Positions 45,846 to 55,718 of a stretch of DNA of 64,000 bases are shown in pieces. This DNA comes from Verrucomicrobiota bacterium (lineage in GTDB: Bacteria; Verrucomicrobiota; Verrucomicrobiia; CAIQCK01), in contig JAPLTX010000027.1 in NCBI GenBank assembly GCA_026397915.1, positions 1 through 64,000 of the forward strand. Reading direction: 5' to 3'. The notes beneath the pieces are model-generated. The model did not search any database, was not told the origin of the DNA, and was given only the letters and a program-made list of their open reading frames with translations. The position numbers and the translations under genes are program-made. How positions within the stretch are numbered: position 1 is the stretch's first letter; the number at the start of each line of letters is the position of its first letter.

Positions 45846-48341
45846 ATGCACCGTTTCATCTGGATACTCGCGATCATTCTGCTGTGCGGCCATTCCGCCA
45901 TCGCTGTCGAAAAACCGCTCGTCGCCTTTGACTTCGACGACGGGCTGAAAAATGCCGGCACGCTCGGCGGCGCGGGGAAGTTCAAGGTCTATGCGGCTGG
46001 CGAGGAGGCGGGCTTCGATCTGGGGCCGTTCGGCCGCTGTCTGGACCTGACGGCGGCATCGCGTCATGGCGGTGCGGGCGCGAAGGAGCCGCCGGCAGGC
46101 AGCGCAGTGGTGTTCCGGCACGAGGCGCTCGACAAGCTCGACACATTCACCATCACGCTTTGGTCACGCCAAAGCCCGCTGGCGCATGGGTCGAGCGCGC
46201 GACTGTTGTCCAAGGACGGCGCGTGGGACTTGTTGCCCGCGGCGGGCGGAGTGGCGCTCGCACTGGGACCGGGAGCCAGCAAGGCGTCGTATAACCTTGT
46301 CGGCAAGACGCGGGAGAAACTGGAGGACCGTTGGCGATTCACGGCGGTTGTCGTCGGCCCGGAGAGCGTGCGCGCTTACGCCGGCGGCCTAGGCCAGCCG
46401 CTGGTGTTGTGCGCTGAGAAACCGCGCACCGAACACAAAGCCGCCGCGCGCGGCGATCTGCTGCTCGGCACGTTCGGCGGCATCCGGCCGTTCAACGGCT
46501 GGCTCGACCGCGTGCGCGTCTTCGGCGAGGCGCTCGACGAGAAAGCCGTTCGCGAAATCTTCGACGCCGACGTTGCCAGCGCGAAGCAGACAAAGCCGCC
46601 GCAGGTGTTCGACCTCGCGCGGCCGGCGGCGAAGACGCACCGGTTTCAGTTGAAGCGGTCGGACATTCCGTTCTCGACACGCTGGCAGAAGAACAAGCAG
46701 GCACCGGCCATCATGGAGTCGTTCCACACGACGCAGTGTCTGTGGGTTTATGGCACGCAGACGAACTTCATCCAGCAGATCAAGGGCATGGGCATCGGCT
46801 ACCAAGGCACACTCAACGGCCTCCAAGGCCAGGAGCACTCGACGACGAACCGGTTCGCGCGCGGCGATTCGTCGGGCCGGCACGAGGATCTCGACGGCAA
46901 CAAGAACACGCCGCACTGGATGGTGACGTTTGGGCCGAAGACGTTCACGGGTTGCTGCAACCATCCCGCGTTCCGCAAGCTGTTCTTCGAGGCGGCCAAG
47001 CGCCACTTGGACGCCGGCGTGGACATGCTGCACGTGGACGATTGGGCGATGAACGCGAGCTGGGTGCTCAACGGCGCTGCCTGTTTCTGCGAGCATTGCC
47101 GCGCCGGGTTTCGTGAGTGGCTCCAGAAACACTGCACGCCGGAGGCGCTGCACAAGCTCGGCGTCGCCGACATCGCGACGTTCGACTATCGCGAGCACCT
47201 GAAGCGCAACGGCGTGCCGGACGCGGCGGCTTACAAGGAAAAGTTCCGCGAGTTGCCGTTGACGCCGCAGTTCACGGACTTCCAGGTGGAGAGCATGAGG
47301 ACGTTCTTCCGCGAGTTCCGTAAGCGGTTGGACGAATGGTCGCCGAAGCAATACATCCCGGTTTCGGTCAACGCGCTGCTCATCAACCTTCACGCCCACC
47401 ATAACCTCTGCGGCGTTGACGTGGTGGATTTCTTCACCGGCGAGTCGTCGCAGAACAGCGACTACCAGACCGAGGCTGAATACGTGTTCGCCGCGAAAGC
47501 TGCGGAGGCGTTCGGCATGTCGCAGGTGGTCTCGCCCATCCCGCGCAGCACGGCCCGCACGCGCGCGGCGCTCGCCACGACATACGCGCTGGGCCAGCTC
47601 CACCTCGTGCCGTGGGACATCTACATGGGCAGCGACGCGACCGGCATCCAGCCGCGTTACTTCGGCACGCGCGAGCAATACGGTGACCTCTACGACTTCA
47701 TCCACGAGCACAAGGCGCTCTTCGACGACCATGAGTCCGCCGCTGAGATCGCCGTGCTCGCCAACGCCGACGCGCCCGGCAAAGGTTCGCTCTCGCAGTT
47801 CTGCAAACATCTCACGCGGCAGCAGATTCCGTTTCACCTGATCCTCGGCGCGAGCCAATACGCCCGCGTGCCGGTGCGCGCCGCCGACTTGCGCGCCGTG
47901 CGGGTGCTGGTGGAGTTCAGCGCAGCCGATTCATTCTGCGACGAGGACCGGAAGACGATCCGGGCCGCGCGAGAGTCAGGCACGGTGCGGTTTGTTCCGC
48001 CGACGGCCGACCTCACGGCAGTCACAAAACTGCGCGGCATGGAGTTGCTGCGTGTCGAAGCGCCCGAAGGCGTCTATGCCTTCCCGCGGGTAAACCGCGC
48101 GAAATGTTCGGCGGCAATCCACGTGGTCAACTGGAACCTCGCCGCCAACGGCGAGCGCGCGGAGCTTTACCGGAACGTGACGTTGACGCTGCTGCAACCG
48201 CAACGCTGGGGCAAAATCGCCTCGGCGACGTGGCTCCAGCCTGGCCGGAAGCCCGTCACGCTCAAAACCGAACGCCACGACGACTGTGTGCGCCTGACGT
48301 TACCGCAGATCGAAACGTGGGGCGTGGTGGAGATCAAGTGA
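45846..48341 (+). CDS. Secreted LamG plus TIM-barrel glycosidase-like protein
   Basis: 831 aa. The SD AAAGGAGA precedes the ATG. Signal peptide MHRFIWILAIILLCGHSAIA. Residues ~25-240 form a LamG/ConA domain (DTFTITLWSRQS, FNGWLDRVRVFGEAL). From ~290 the chain reads like a GH42/DUF-type barrel: GTLNGLQGQEHSTTNRF, DMLHVDDWAMNASWVLNGAACFCEHC (Cys-rich) and DVVDFFTGESSQNSDY. The paired D/E at FTGESSQ and HVDDW could be catalytic but this is a guess. First gene of the run leading to the aldolase. Confidence 0.65.
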   Translation: MHRFIWILAIILLCGHSAIAVEKPLVAFDFDDGLKNAGTLGGAGKFKVYAAGEEAGFDLGPFGRCLDLTAASRHGGAGAKEPPAGSAVVFRHEALDKLDTFTITLWSRQSPLAHGSSARLLSKDGAWDLLPAAGGVALALGPGASKASYNLVGKTREKLEDRWRFTAVVVGPESVRAYAGGLGQPLVLCAEKPRTEHKAAARGDLLLGTFGGIRPFNGWLDRVRVFGEALDEKAVREIFDADVASAKQTKPPQVFDLARPAAKTHRFQLKRSDIPFSTRWQKNKQAPAIMESFHTTQCLWVYGTQTNFIQQIKGMGIGYQGTLNGLQGQEHSTTNRFARGDSSGRHEDLDGNKNTPHWMVTFGPKTFTGCCNHPAFRKLFFEAAKRHLDAGVDMLHVDDWAMNASWVLNGAACFCEHCRAGFREWLQKHCTPEALHKLGVADIATFDYREHLKRNGVPDAAAYKEKFRELPLTPQFTDFQVESMRTFFREFRKRLDEWSPKQYIPVSVNALLINLHAHHNLCGVDVVDFFTGESSQNSDYQTEAEYVFAAKAAEAFGMSQVVSPIPRSTARTRAALATTYALGQLHLVPWDIYMGSDATGIQPRYFGTREQYGDLYDFIHEHKALFDDHESAAEIAVLANADAPGKGSLSQFCKHLTRQQIPFHLILGASQYARVPVRAADLRAVRVLVEFSAADSFCDEDRKTIRAARESGTVRFVPPTADLTAVTKLRGMELLRVEAPEGVYAFPRVNRAKCSAAIHVVNWNLAANGERAELYRNVTLTLLQPQRWGKIASATWLQPGRKPVTLKTERHDDCVRLTLPQIETWGVVEIK

Positions 48342-48402
48342 GGGACTTTGTTGCGGTGGATTGAAGTGGACGCGAGACAATAACAACTGGCAAGAAGAGT
48401 GT

Positions 48403-49161
48403 ATGAGCAAGACCAAGGATAAGATTCGCAAAGGCCAGCCGGCGATTGGCGGCTGGATCATGACGGGCAATCCCGCTGTCACCGAAATCATGGCCGAGGA
48501 GGGCTTCGACTTTCTCGTCGCTGACATGGAACACACGCCGATCAACGTCGAGACTTTCTATCACATGGCGCTGGCCGTGAAAGGCACCGGCTGTGAGTTA
48601 ATGGCTCGTCTGCCGGCGTGCGACATGGTGCTCGCCAAGCAGGTGCTCGACATGGGCGCGGCGGGCATCATCGTGCCGTCGGTGAACACGCCCGCCGAGG
48701 CAGCGCAGACGGTGGCGATTGCGAAGTATCCGCCCGACGGCATCCGCGGCGCGGCGCTCTGCCGTGCGACCGGTTTCGGCCGGCGCTTCGACGACTATTA
48801 CAGCAACCACAACCGCGAGGTGCTCGTGGTGGCGATGATCGAGCACATCAGCGCGGTCAAGCAGGTGGACGCGATTCTGGCGACGCCGGGTCTCGATGCG
48901 ATTCTGATCGGCCCATATGATCTGTCGGCCTCGATGGGAATTCCCGGCCAGTTGCAGCATCCCGACGTGCTCGCGGCGCAGCAGGTCATCCTCGCCGCCT
49001 GCCGCAAGCACAAGGTCGCGCCGGGCATCCATGTCGCGCCGGTGGATCCTGCCGATGTGGCCAACCGCCTCTCGCAAGGGTTTCTCTTCGTGCCGTGCGG
49101 CATAGACACGTCGTTTGTGCGCGAAGGGTGCAAGACGATGTTGAAAGCGCGCAAGACGTAA
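48403..49161 (+). CDS. HpcH/HpaI-family class II aldolase
   Basis: 252 aa from ATG (SD GAAGAG). A metal-dependent pyruvate/hydroxypyruvate aldolase barrel: ADMEHTPIN (metal Glu), GAAGIIVPSVNTPAEAAQ, MIEHISAV, GPYDLSASMGIPGQLQHP. Members cleave 4-hydroxy-2-oxo acids such as 2-keto-3-deoxy sugar acids. Starts 62 bp after the barrel protein and 2 bp before the dehydrogenase gene. Confidence 0.85.
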   Translation: MSKTKDKIRKGQPAIGGWIMTGNPAVTEIMAEEGFDFLVADMEHTPINVETFYHMALAVKGTGCELMARLPACDMVLAKQVLDMGAAGIIVPSVNTPAEAAQTVAIAKYPPDGIRGAALCRATGFGRRFDDYYSNHNREVLVVAMIEHISAVKQVDAILATPGLDAILIGPYDLSASMGIPGQLQHPDVLAAQQVILAACRKHKVAPGIHVAPVDPADVANRLSQGFLFVPCGIDTSFVREGCKTMLKARKT

Positions 49162-49163
49162 GC

Positions 49164-50135
49164 ATGGAAACAGTTCTAATCACGGAATTGGAGTTTCGGA
49201 AGGCTGAGAGCGTTTTCCACGAAGCGAAGGATGTGCGTTGCGAGCCAGCGCCGGTGGATGAAGCTGCGTTGGCCGAGGCGGTTGTCTCGCGTAGCGCACG
49301 CGCGGTTATCGTCGGCGTGGCACCGTATCGCGATGCGTTGTATGAGGCGCTCGGGAAGAAGAACGGAGCGATTATCGCCCGCTTCGGCGTCGGCCATGAC
49401 AGCATCAACAAGCCGCTCGCCCGACAGCATGGCATCGTCGTCACCAACACGCCCGGAGTGCTCGACATCAGCGTCGCGGAGCACACGATCTGGTTGATGG
49501 GCTGTCTGGCGCGGAAGATCGTCCGGCTTGAGACGAAGCTGCGCGCTGGCGAGTTTGCCGGTGAGGTTGGCATGGAGCTGCGCGGCAAGACGCTCGGCGT
49601 GCTCGGCTTTGGCGGCATCGGTCGCAGCGCCGCCGCCATCGCGCACTTTGGTTTCGGCATGAAGGTCATTGCTTGCAATCGAAGCATGCCCGCTGAGCCA
49701 CCAACGCGTTTCGGTGCCGATCGATTTACGACCAACGTTGAGGAGCTTTTCCGCGCTTCCGATGTTATCAGCGTTCACTTGCCGGCGAACGCGAGCACAC
49801 AGCGGTTTGTCAACGCGACGCGGCTGGCTTGGCTCAAGCCTGGCGCGATGCTCGTGAACACCGCCCGCGGCGCGGTGCTCGACGAGGAGGCGCTCTACGA
49901 TGCGCTCGTCGCCGGCCGGCTCACGGGCGCGGCGCTGGACGTGTTCGAGCGCGAACCGTATGCGCCCGCCCATCCGGACAAGGACCTGCGCAAGCTGGAG
50001 AACGTCGTTCTCACACCGCACGTCGGCTCCAACACCCGCGAAGCCAACCGCCGGATGGCGGAATCGGCCTTGGAAAACGTCCGCTGTTTCCTTGCAGGCA
50101 AACTCGACCGGCTGGCGCGCGTGGATCAACCCTGA
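49164..50135 (+). CDS. D-isomer-specific 2-hydroxyacid dehydrogenase
   Basis: 323 aa. Rossmann motif GFGGIGRSAAAI (~150), catalytic Arg in NTARGAVLDEEAL, Glu in LDVFEREPY and His in LTPHVGSNTRE, all in order. Reduces a 2-keto acid or oxidises a D-2-hydroxy acid with NAD(P). Next to an aldolase and MFS transporter, a role in sugar-acid catabolism (glycerate or glyoxylate-type product) is likely. The start was chosen at the ATG giving METVLITEL, beginning just after the aldolase stop. Confidence 0.88.
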   Translation: METVLITELEFRKAESVFHEAKDVRCEPAPVDEAALAEAVVSRSARAVIVGVAPYRDALYEALGKKNGAIIARFGVGHDSINKPLARQHGIVVTNTPGVLDISVAEHTIWLMGCLARKIVRLETKLRAGEFAGEVGMELRGKTLGVLGFGGIGRSAAAIAHFGFGMKVIACNRSMPAEPPTRFGADRFTTNVEELFRASDVISVHLPANASTQRFVNATRLAWLKPGAMLVNTARGAVLDEEALYDALVAGRLTGAALDVFEREPYAPAHPDKDLRKLENVVLTPHVGSNTREANRRMAESALENVRCFLAGKLDRLARVDQP

Positions 50136-50147
50136 CCGCAAAACACC

Positions 50148-51416
50148 GTGAACCCGACTCATCCCACACACGTCCGCTATAAGGTGATCGCGTTTGCGGT
50201 TGCGCTCGCCGCCGTCACTTATCTGGACCGCGCGTGCATCGGCACGCTCGCGCCGGACATCATGCGCGACTTGGGCCTGAGCAAGGACCAGATGAGCTGG
50301 GTCTATAGCGCGTTCGCACTGGCCTACGCGTTGTTTGAAATCCCGACCGCATGGTGGGCCGACCGCCGTGGCACGCGTAACGTGCTGACCCGGATTGTGC
50401 TCTGGTGGTCGAGCTTCACGATGCTCACGGCGGCGGCGTTCAACTTCGTATCGCTCATCGTGACGCGATTCCTCTTCGGCATCGGCGAGGCGGGCGCTTG
50501 GCCGAGCGTCGCACGAACGTTCTCGCGCTGGGTGCCGAAGTCGGAGCGCGGCACGGTGCAAGGCATCTTTTTCAGCGGTGCGCACTTGGCGGGCGGCGTG
50601 ACGCCAATGATTGTCGTGGCGCTGACGCAGACGCTCCACTTGAGTTGGCGGATGGTGTTTGTGTTATTCGGGCTGGTGGGCGTGGTCTGGGCGGCGGCAT
50701 GGTATCGCTGGTTCCGCAACGATCCGAGCGAGCACGGGCAGGTAAATGCAGCGGAGCTGGAGAAGATCGCGTCAGAGCGCGAGCCGTCCAATGGCCATCA
50801 TGAGGGCTGGGCATATTGGAAGCGGTTGCTCGGCCATCGCAACACGCTGCCGCTTTGCCTCATGTATTTTCCGAACAGCTACGCCTTCTACTTCTGCATC
50901 ACCTGGCTGCCGACGTATCTGAAGGAGAGGCACGGGCTGGATGCGATGCAACTCGGCCTCTTCTCCGGCCTGCCGCTGATCCTGAGCGTGGCGGGCGATT
51001 TGTTTGGCGGCGTGGCCACCGATATGGTGACGAAACGCTTCGGCTTGCGTGTCGGCCGCTGCGGCGTCGGCGCGTTCGCCTATGTGCTGGCCGGCACCGC
51101 GATGATTCTCGCGGGTGTTGTGCATCAACCCATGCTAGCCGCGACGCTGATTGCGCTGGCGGTCGCCGCGAGCATGTTCACACTCGGCGCGTCGTGGAGC
51201 ACCTGCCTCGACATCGGCGGCAATCACGCGGGCGTCGTCAGCGCCGCGATGAACACCTCCGGCGCGCTCAGCTCCGTCATCAGCCCGCTGATGGTGACGT
51301 GGCTGCTGAGCAGCTTCGGCGACTGGAACGCGCCGTTATATGTGATGGGCGGCCTCTTTCTCGTCGGCGCCGTTTGCTGGGGCTTCATCAATCCCCACAA
51401 GCGCATCTTCGACTGA
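50148..51416 (+). CDS. MFS transporter, ACS type (paralogue of the one at 12690)
   Basis: 422 aa with a GTG start, 12 bp after the dehydrogenase. Twelve helices; [27 protein letters not shown] and [18 protein letters not shown] are the ACS signatures. It shares most of these with the transporter at 12690, implying duplication. Probably a sugar-acid:H+ symporter serving the adjacent aldolase/dehydrogenase. Confidence 0.86.
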   Translation: MNPTHPTHVRYKVIAFAVALAAVTYLDRACIGTLAPDIMRDLGLSKDQMSWVYSAFALAYALFEIPTAWWADRRGTRNVLTRIVLWWSSFTMLTAAAFNFVSLIVTRFLFGIGEAGAWPSVARTFSRWVPKSERGTVQGIFFSGAHLAGGVTPMIVVALTQTLHLSWRMVFVLFGLVGVVWAAAWYRWFRNDPSEHGQVNAAELEKIASEREPSNGHHEGWAYWKRLLGHRNTLPLCLMYFPNSYAFYFCITWLPTYLKERHGLDAMQLGLFSGLPLILSVAGDLFGGVATDMVTKRFGLRVGRCGVGAFAYVLAGTAMILAGVVHQPMLAATLIALAVAASMFTLGASWSTCLDIGGNHAGVVSAAMNTSGALSSVISPLMVTWLLSSFGDWNAPLYVMGGLFLVGAVCWGFINPHKRIFD

Positions 51417-51447
51417 CGGCACCCGGCACAACCGCCACCCGCCTCCG

Positions 51448-51672
51448 CTAGAACGTCGTGATGTCGCCGAAAGCGTCGGTGATCTCCTTGCGGTTGCCGG
51501 CGGCGTCATACTGATAAAGTTTTCCCGGTTCCTCGGTGCGCGCCGTCTTGTGTGCGCCGTCGCAACGCGGTTGGCTCTTCGACAACCCGCATTGGCAAAT
51601 CCAAACCGGCTGTCCGCCGGGAATCTCGATTTTCAGAGGACCGGTCTGCGTGCGTTTCACAATGCGTGCCAT
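51448..51672 (-). CDS. CDGSH-type iron-sulfur protein
   Basis: 74 aa. The motif CQCGLSKSQPRCDGAH (C-x-C-x8-9-C-D-G-x-H) provides the three Cys and one His ligands of a [2Fe-2S] cluster, as in mitoNEET-like proteins. Single copy of the motif; the short N-terminus has no membrane anchor, so it is cytoplasmic. Monocistronic, opposite to its neighbours. Confidence 0.85.
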   Translation of the reverse strand: MARIVKRTQTGPLKIEIPGGQPVWICQCGLSKSQPRCDGAHKTARTEEPGKLYQYDAAGNRKEITDAFGDITTF

Positions 51673-51793
51673 GGTTTTGATCTCCTCTTTGGTTGTTACG
51701 TTTGCGCGACTCTAGCCCATTTTTGTGGAGCGTCAAAACGGCGGGAACAAAACGCTTCACGGCTGCGGCGTTTTCTGCTAAACGCCCACAGTA

Positions 51794-52828
51794 ATGGCCA
51801 CACTGCAATCCATCGCCAACGTCAAGGAATTGGAAGACCTGCTCAGTCAACCCACGGACGGCGTCATCAAAACTCTCGACCGGCTTGAAGGCGACATCAT
51901 CGTGCTCGGCGTTGCCGGCAAGATGGGGCCGACCTTGGCGCGCATGGCTCGGCGGGCATCGGAAGCGGCTGGAGTGCGCCGGCGCGTCATCGGCGTGGCA
52001 CGGTTCTCGGACGCGCGACAACAGACCGAACTCCAGTCCCACGGCGTCGAAACAATCCGCTGCGATCTGCTCGACGAAGCGACGGTGGCCGCGCTGCCTG
52101 ACGCGCCCAACGTCGTCTTCATGGCTGGCATGAAATTCGGTTCCACCGGGCAGGAAGCCCTGACGTGGGCAATGAACTGCCATCTGCCAGCCATCATCTG
52201 CAAGAGATACCCGCGCAGCCGCATCGTTGCGTTCTCCACCGGCAACGTCTATGGCCTCACATCAGCAGCGGACGGTGGCTCGCTGGAAACCGACGCACCC
52301 AACCCAGTCGGCGACTACGCGATGAGCTGTCTGGGCCGCGAGCGCATCTTCGAGCATTTCAGCCGGCGGCTTGGCATCCCGATGGCGATGATCCGGCTCA
52401 ACTACGCCTGCGAACTGCGTTATGGTGTGCTGGTGGACATCGCGCGGCGCGTGTGGTCCGGCGAAACCGTGGACTGCGCGATGGGCCACCTCAACACCAT
52501 CTGGCAGACCGACGCCAACGCGATGACCTTGCAGGCGTTCGATTACGTCGCGTCGCCGCCGCTGCTGCTGAATGTGACTGGCCCGGAGAAGCTGAGCGTC
52601 CGCGACATGGCGACGAAGTTCGGCGTGCTGATGAACAAGCGCGTCAACGTCAGCGGCTCGGAGTCGCCGACGGCGCTGCTCGCTAACGCGGCGCAGGTGT
52701 TGCGGCTGTTCGGGCCGCCACGCGTGAGCGTGGAGCAGATGCTCCGCTGGATTGCTGACTGGGTGATGCGCGGCGGAGCGAGTCTTGGCAAGCCGACCCA
52801 CTTTGAGTCGAGAGACGGGAAGTTCTAA
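51794..52828 (+). CDS. NAD-dependent epimerase/dehydratase-type protein (SDR)
   Basis: 344 aa. Extended short-chain dehydrogenase fold: IIVLGVAGKMGPTLARMA (dinucleotide-binding Gly motif), VVFMAGMKFG, and IVAFSTGNVYG in place of the usual Ser-Tyr motif region. The classical YxxxK is replaced by a YAMSCLGRE segment (Tyr present, Lys replaced), so catalysis may be atypical. Sits immediately upstream (4 bp) of the DapA-family gene. Confidence 0.65.
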   Translation: MATLQSIANVKELEDLLSQPTDGVIKTLDRLEGDIIVLGVAGKMGPTLARMARRASEAAGVRRRVIGVARFSDARQQTELQSHGVETIRCDLLDEATVAALPDAPNVVFMAGMKFGSTGQEALTWAMNCHLPAIICKRYPRSRIVAFSTGNVYGLTSAADGGSLETDAPNPVGDYAMSCLGRERIFEHFSRRLGIPMAMIRLNYACELRYGVLVDIARRVWSGETVDCAMGHLNTIWQTDANAMTLQAFDYVASPPLLLNVTGPEKLSVRDMATKFGVLMNKRVNVSGSESPTALLANAAQVLRLFGPPRVSVEQMLRWIADWVMRGGASLGKPTHFESRDGKF

Positions 52829-52832
52829 CGAC

Positions 52833-53903
52833 ATGACAGCGTCAATGAATCCCCAAATCCGAACTATCTTGCAGCGCGGCGTGGTCATTCCCGCGTGCCC
52901 GCTGGCGTTGACGGCGCGATGCACGCTCGACGAGCGCCGGCAACGGGCGGTGCTGCGCTACTACAACGCGGCGGGTGCGGGCGGTGTCGCCGTGGGTGTC
53001 CACACCACACAGTTCGGCATCCGCGATCCAAAGATTGGGTTGTTCGAGCCGGTCCTGAAACTCGCTGCCGAGGAAATGAACCGCGCCGACGCACAGCGCA
53101 GCGAGCCGCTCATTCGCGTCGCCGGCATTTGCGGTCGCACACAACAAGCGGTGGCGGAAGCGACGCTCGCGCGGCGGTTGGGTTATCACGCCGGCCTGCT
53201 GAGCCTCGCTGCGATGAAAGATGCGGGTGATGACGAACTGCTTGCGCACTGCCGCGCGGTGGCGGAGGTCATTCCCGTGGTGGGCTTCTATCTGCAAGCC
53301 GCTGTCGGCGGAAGGGTGCTGCCGTATTCATTCTGGAGGCGGTTCGCGGAGATCGAGAATGTCATGGCCATCAAGATGGCGCCGTTCAATCGTTACCAGA
53401 CCGTGGACGTCATGCGGGCGGTTGCCGAGTCGGGTCGCAACGACATCGCGCTCTACACCGGCAACGACGACAACATCGTGATGGACTTGCTGACGCCTTA
53501 CCGGTTCCGCGCCGGCGAGAAGACCGTGGAACGCCGCATCGTCGGCGGACTGCTCGGCCATTGGGCAGTCTGGACGCGCAAGGCGGTGGAACTGCTGGAA
53601 GAATGCCATCGGATCGTCCGCGACGGCGGCGCGGTTTCGGTGGAGATGCTGCGGCGCAACATTGAGGTGACCGACAGCAACGCCGCCTTCTTCGACGCAG
53701 CCAACAGTTTCGCCGGCTGCATCGCCGGTCTGCACGAAGTGCTGCGTCGGCAGGGGCTGCTGGAGGGACTATGGTGCCTCGACCCAAACGAAACACTCAG
53801 CGCCGGCCAAGCGGCGGAGATTGACCGCGTCTATCGCGCCTATCCGCACCTGAACGACGACGACTTCGTCCGCGAGCACCGCGACGAGTGGCTGGGGGGC
53901 TGA
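52833..53903 (+). CDS. DapA/NanA-family class I aldolase-like protein
   Basis: 356 aa from the ATG giving MTASMNPQ. N-acetylneuraminate lyase/dihydrodipicolinate synthase superfamily: the barrel is recognised from the opening RGVVIPACPLALT, VVGFYLQAAVGG, and VMAIKMAPFNRY with the probable Schiff-base Lys. Given the adjoining sugar-acid genes, a 2-keto-3-deoxy acid dehydratase or aldolase is more likely than lysine synthesis. Overlap or coupling with the epimerase (4 bp gap) suggests one pathway. Confidence 0.72.
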   Translation: MTASMNPQIRTILQRGVVIPACPLALTARCTLDERRQRAVLRYYNAAGAGGVAVGVHTTQFGIRDPKIGLFEPVLKLAAEEMNRADAQRSEPLIRVAGICGRTQQAVAEATLARRLGYHAGLLSLAAMKDAGDDELLAHCRAVAEVIPVVGFYLQAAVGGRVLPYSFWRRFAEIENVMAIKMAPFNRYQTVDVMRAVAESGRNDIALYTGNDDNIVMDLLTPYRFRAGEKTVERRIVGGLLGHWAVWTRKAVELLEECHRIVRDGGAVSVEMLRRNIEVTDSNAAFFDAANSFAGCIAGLHEVLRRQGLLEGLWCLDPNETLSAGQAAEIDRVYRAYPHLNDDDFVREHRDEWLGG

Positions 53904-53959
53904 GAGTCACGGGCAATTCCGATCTCCGGTTCCAAGCACGCACCACTGTGTGACCTTGG

Positions 53960-54038
53960 CTGGGAGCGGCGGTGTCCTCACCGCCGCACCGTTGTTCTGA
54001 TGAGGACCGTGCGGCGGTGAGGACACCGCCGCTCCCAG
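53960..54038. repeat. Perfect 30-bp inverted repeat between convergent genes
   Basis: Arms 53960-53989 (beginning ctgggagcggcggtgtcctc) and 54009-54038 are exact reverse complements, separated by 19 bp. Each arm is itself a palindrome (gcggcggtg..caccgccgc). It lies between the DapA-like gene (+) and the transporter (-), where it could act as a bidirectional terminator. It shares the gcggcggt core with the repeat at 39799, implying a REP family. Confidence 0.85.
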
Positions 54039-54094
54039 TTACTGGTTCTCCCTGCAACGTAAGATTCACGGAAGAGCGGAGCGTCAAGGCAGAG

Positions 54095-55363
54095 TCACCG
54101 CATCACCAGCAGCGTCGCCACGCCGACGACGGTCGTGACGATGGTGATGGGGATGCCGAGGCGGGCGTAGTCCCAGAAGCCGACCTCGATGTGCGGCTTG
54201 GCGGACTCGACGACGATGACATTGGCGACAGAGCCGAGGATCGTCAAGTTGCCGGCGAACGTCGTGCTGAGCGCCAGCACCTTCCACATCAGCTCCGGCT
54301 CGACGAAGTTCCGCATCCATTGGCCGGCGACGAGCACGAACGGGACGTTGGAGAAGATGTTGGAGCCGGCCACCGAGAACCACGTCAGGTTCCATGCCTG
54401 CGCCGTGGCTGTTTCGCCGAAGACGCCGCGCAGCGACTGGTAAATTGCCTCCGGCAGATTCGTCTCGCGCAGACCTTCGACGACGACAAAAAGCGCGGCG
54501 AAGAACAGCAGCAGATGCCAGTCCACTAGCTTCAGCACCTCGTGCGTGTCCACACGCGCCAGCACCATCGCCACCGATGCGCCTGCCAGGGCGATCCATG
54601 CGACATTCAGCCCGAAATGCCGGCGGATCGGCGCGTCGAAGAAGAAAGCGACCGTCACCAATGCAAGACAGGCCAGCGTCTTTGCCAGCAGCGGCCGGTT
54701 CACCTTCGCGAGCGCGAGGTCGGCAATCTCGATGCGCGCGCCCGCCAGCACGCGGCGGAATCCCCACGACAGGATGAAGTAGTCCAAGGTCAGGCAGATC
54801 AGCGCCGCTGGCGCGAGGCCCAGCAAGAACCGCGCGTAGGGAATGCCGGAGAGGTTGCCAATGATCATATTCTGCGGATTGCCGGTGAGAGTCATGACGC
54901 TGCCGATGTTCGCGGACGTGGCCAGCGCCATCAGGTATGGCAAGAGCGGCAGCCGCCCGCGCACAATCATGGTGACGACCAGCGGCGTCATCATCAGGCA
55001 GATGGTGTCGTTGACCAACAGCGCTGAAAGAATGCCCGACGCGAAGACCAGCATCAGCAGCAGCCGTTGCGGCGTGCGCGCCCGCAGCAGAATCCAGTCC
55101 GCCGCCAGCTCGAAGAATCCCGCCAGTTGCAGATACGAGGACAGCAGCATCATGCCGAGCAGCAGCACGATGGTGTTCCAGTCCACGGCCCGATAGGCGT
55201 CCTCGATGCGCATGACGCCAAAGACAACCATCGCCACCGCGCCGAGCAGCGCCGACGCCGGCCGGTTCAGGCGAAAGACCTTCAATCGCCGCGTGCTGAT
55301 AAGCGTGTAGGTCACCGCGAAGATTGCAATGGCAATCCAGTGTTGGTTGGCATTGGGCAACAT
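54095..55363 (-). CDS. SLC13/ArsB-like divalent anion transporter
   Basis: 422 aa, starting at the ATG giving MLPNANQHW. Ten to twelve helices. [13 protein letters not shown] and [20 protein letters not shown] (the conserved hairpin asparagine/serine motifs of SLC13/CitMHS/ArsB families) are visible, with LTLDYFIL and [12 protein letters not shown] equivalents near the C-terminus. Could import dicarboxylates or sulfate or export arsenite; direction cannot be told. Convergent with the DapA-like gene across the large palindrome. Confidence 0.8.
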   Translation of the reverse strand: MLPNANQHWIAIAIFAVTYTLISTRRLKVFRLNRPASALLGAVAMVVFGVMRIEDAYRAVDWNTIVLLLGMMLLSSYLQLAGFFELAADWILLRARTPQRLLLMLVFASGILSALLVNDTICLMMTPLVVTMIVRGRLPLLPYLMALATSANIGSVMTLTGNPQNMIIGNLSGIPYARFLLGLAPAALICLTLDYFILSWGFRRVLAGARIEIADLALAKVNRPLLAKTLACLALVTVAFFFDAPIRRHFGLNVAWIALAGASVAMVLARVDTHEVLKLVDWHLLLFFAALFVVVEGLRETNLPEAIYQSLRGVFGETATAQAWNLTWFSVAGSNIFSNVPFVLVAGQWMRNFVEPELMWKVLALSTTFAGNLTILGSVANVIVVESAKPHIEVGFWDYARLGIPITIVTTVVGVATLLVMR

Positions 55364-55472
55364 GGTTGCCAAGATTAACGCGAAGCGGCCAGGTTCGCAC
55401 GGAGAGTTTCTCCTTCATGCTTCGCGCCTTCGCCCTCTTGTGTCATTGGCACCGGCAGGCTAGGATTATTCC

Positions 55473-55700
55473 ATGCCGATTTACGAATACGTCTGTAAAC
55501 AGTGCAACAAACAGTTTGAGCTTCTGGTCCACGGCTCGACGACGCCGGAGTGTCCGTCGTGCAAGAGTAAGAAACTGGAGAAGCAGCTTTCGGTTTTCGC
55601 GGTGAGTAACAGTCCGGGAGGTTCCGGCGGCGGCGACCTGCCGGAAGCCTGCCGTTCATGCAGCAATCCCGGCGGGCCGGGGGCGTGCGGGATGCGGTAA
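55473..55700 (+). CDS. FmdB-type zinc ribbon protein
   Basis: 75 aa. The family starts with MPIYEYxCxxC and contains a second CPSC: MPIYEYVCKQCNKQFELLV then TTPECPSCKSKKLEKQLS. The C-terminal half is Ser/Gly/Cys-rich (CRSCSNPGGPGACGMR). Probably a regulatory or scaffold protein; function is not defined for this family. Confidence 0.85.
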   Translation: MPIYEYVCKQCNKQFELLVHGSTTPECPSCKSKKLEKQLSVFAVSNSPGGSGGGDLPEACRSCSNPGGPGACGMR

Positions 55701-55718
55701 CAGGCCGGTCGGGGCGGA

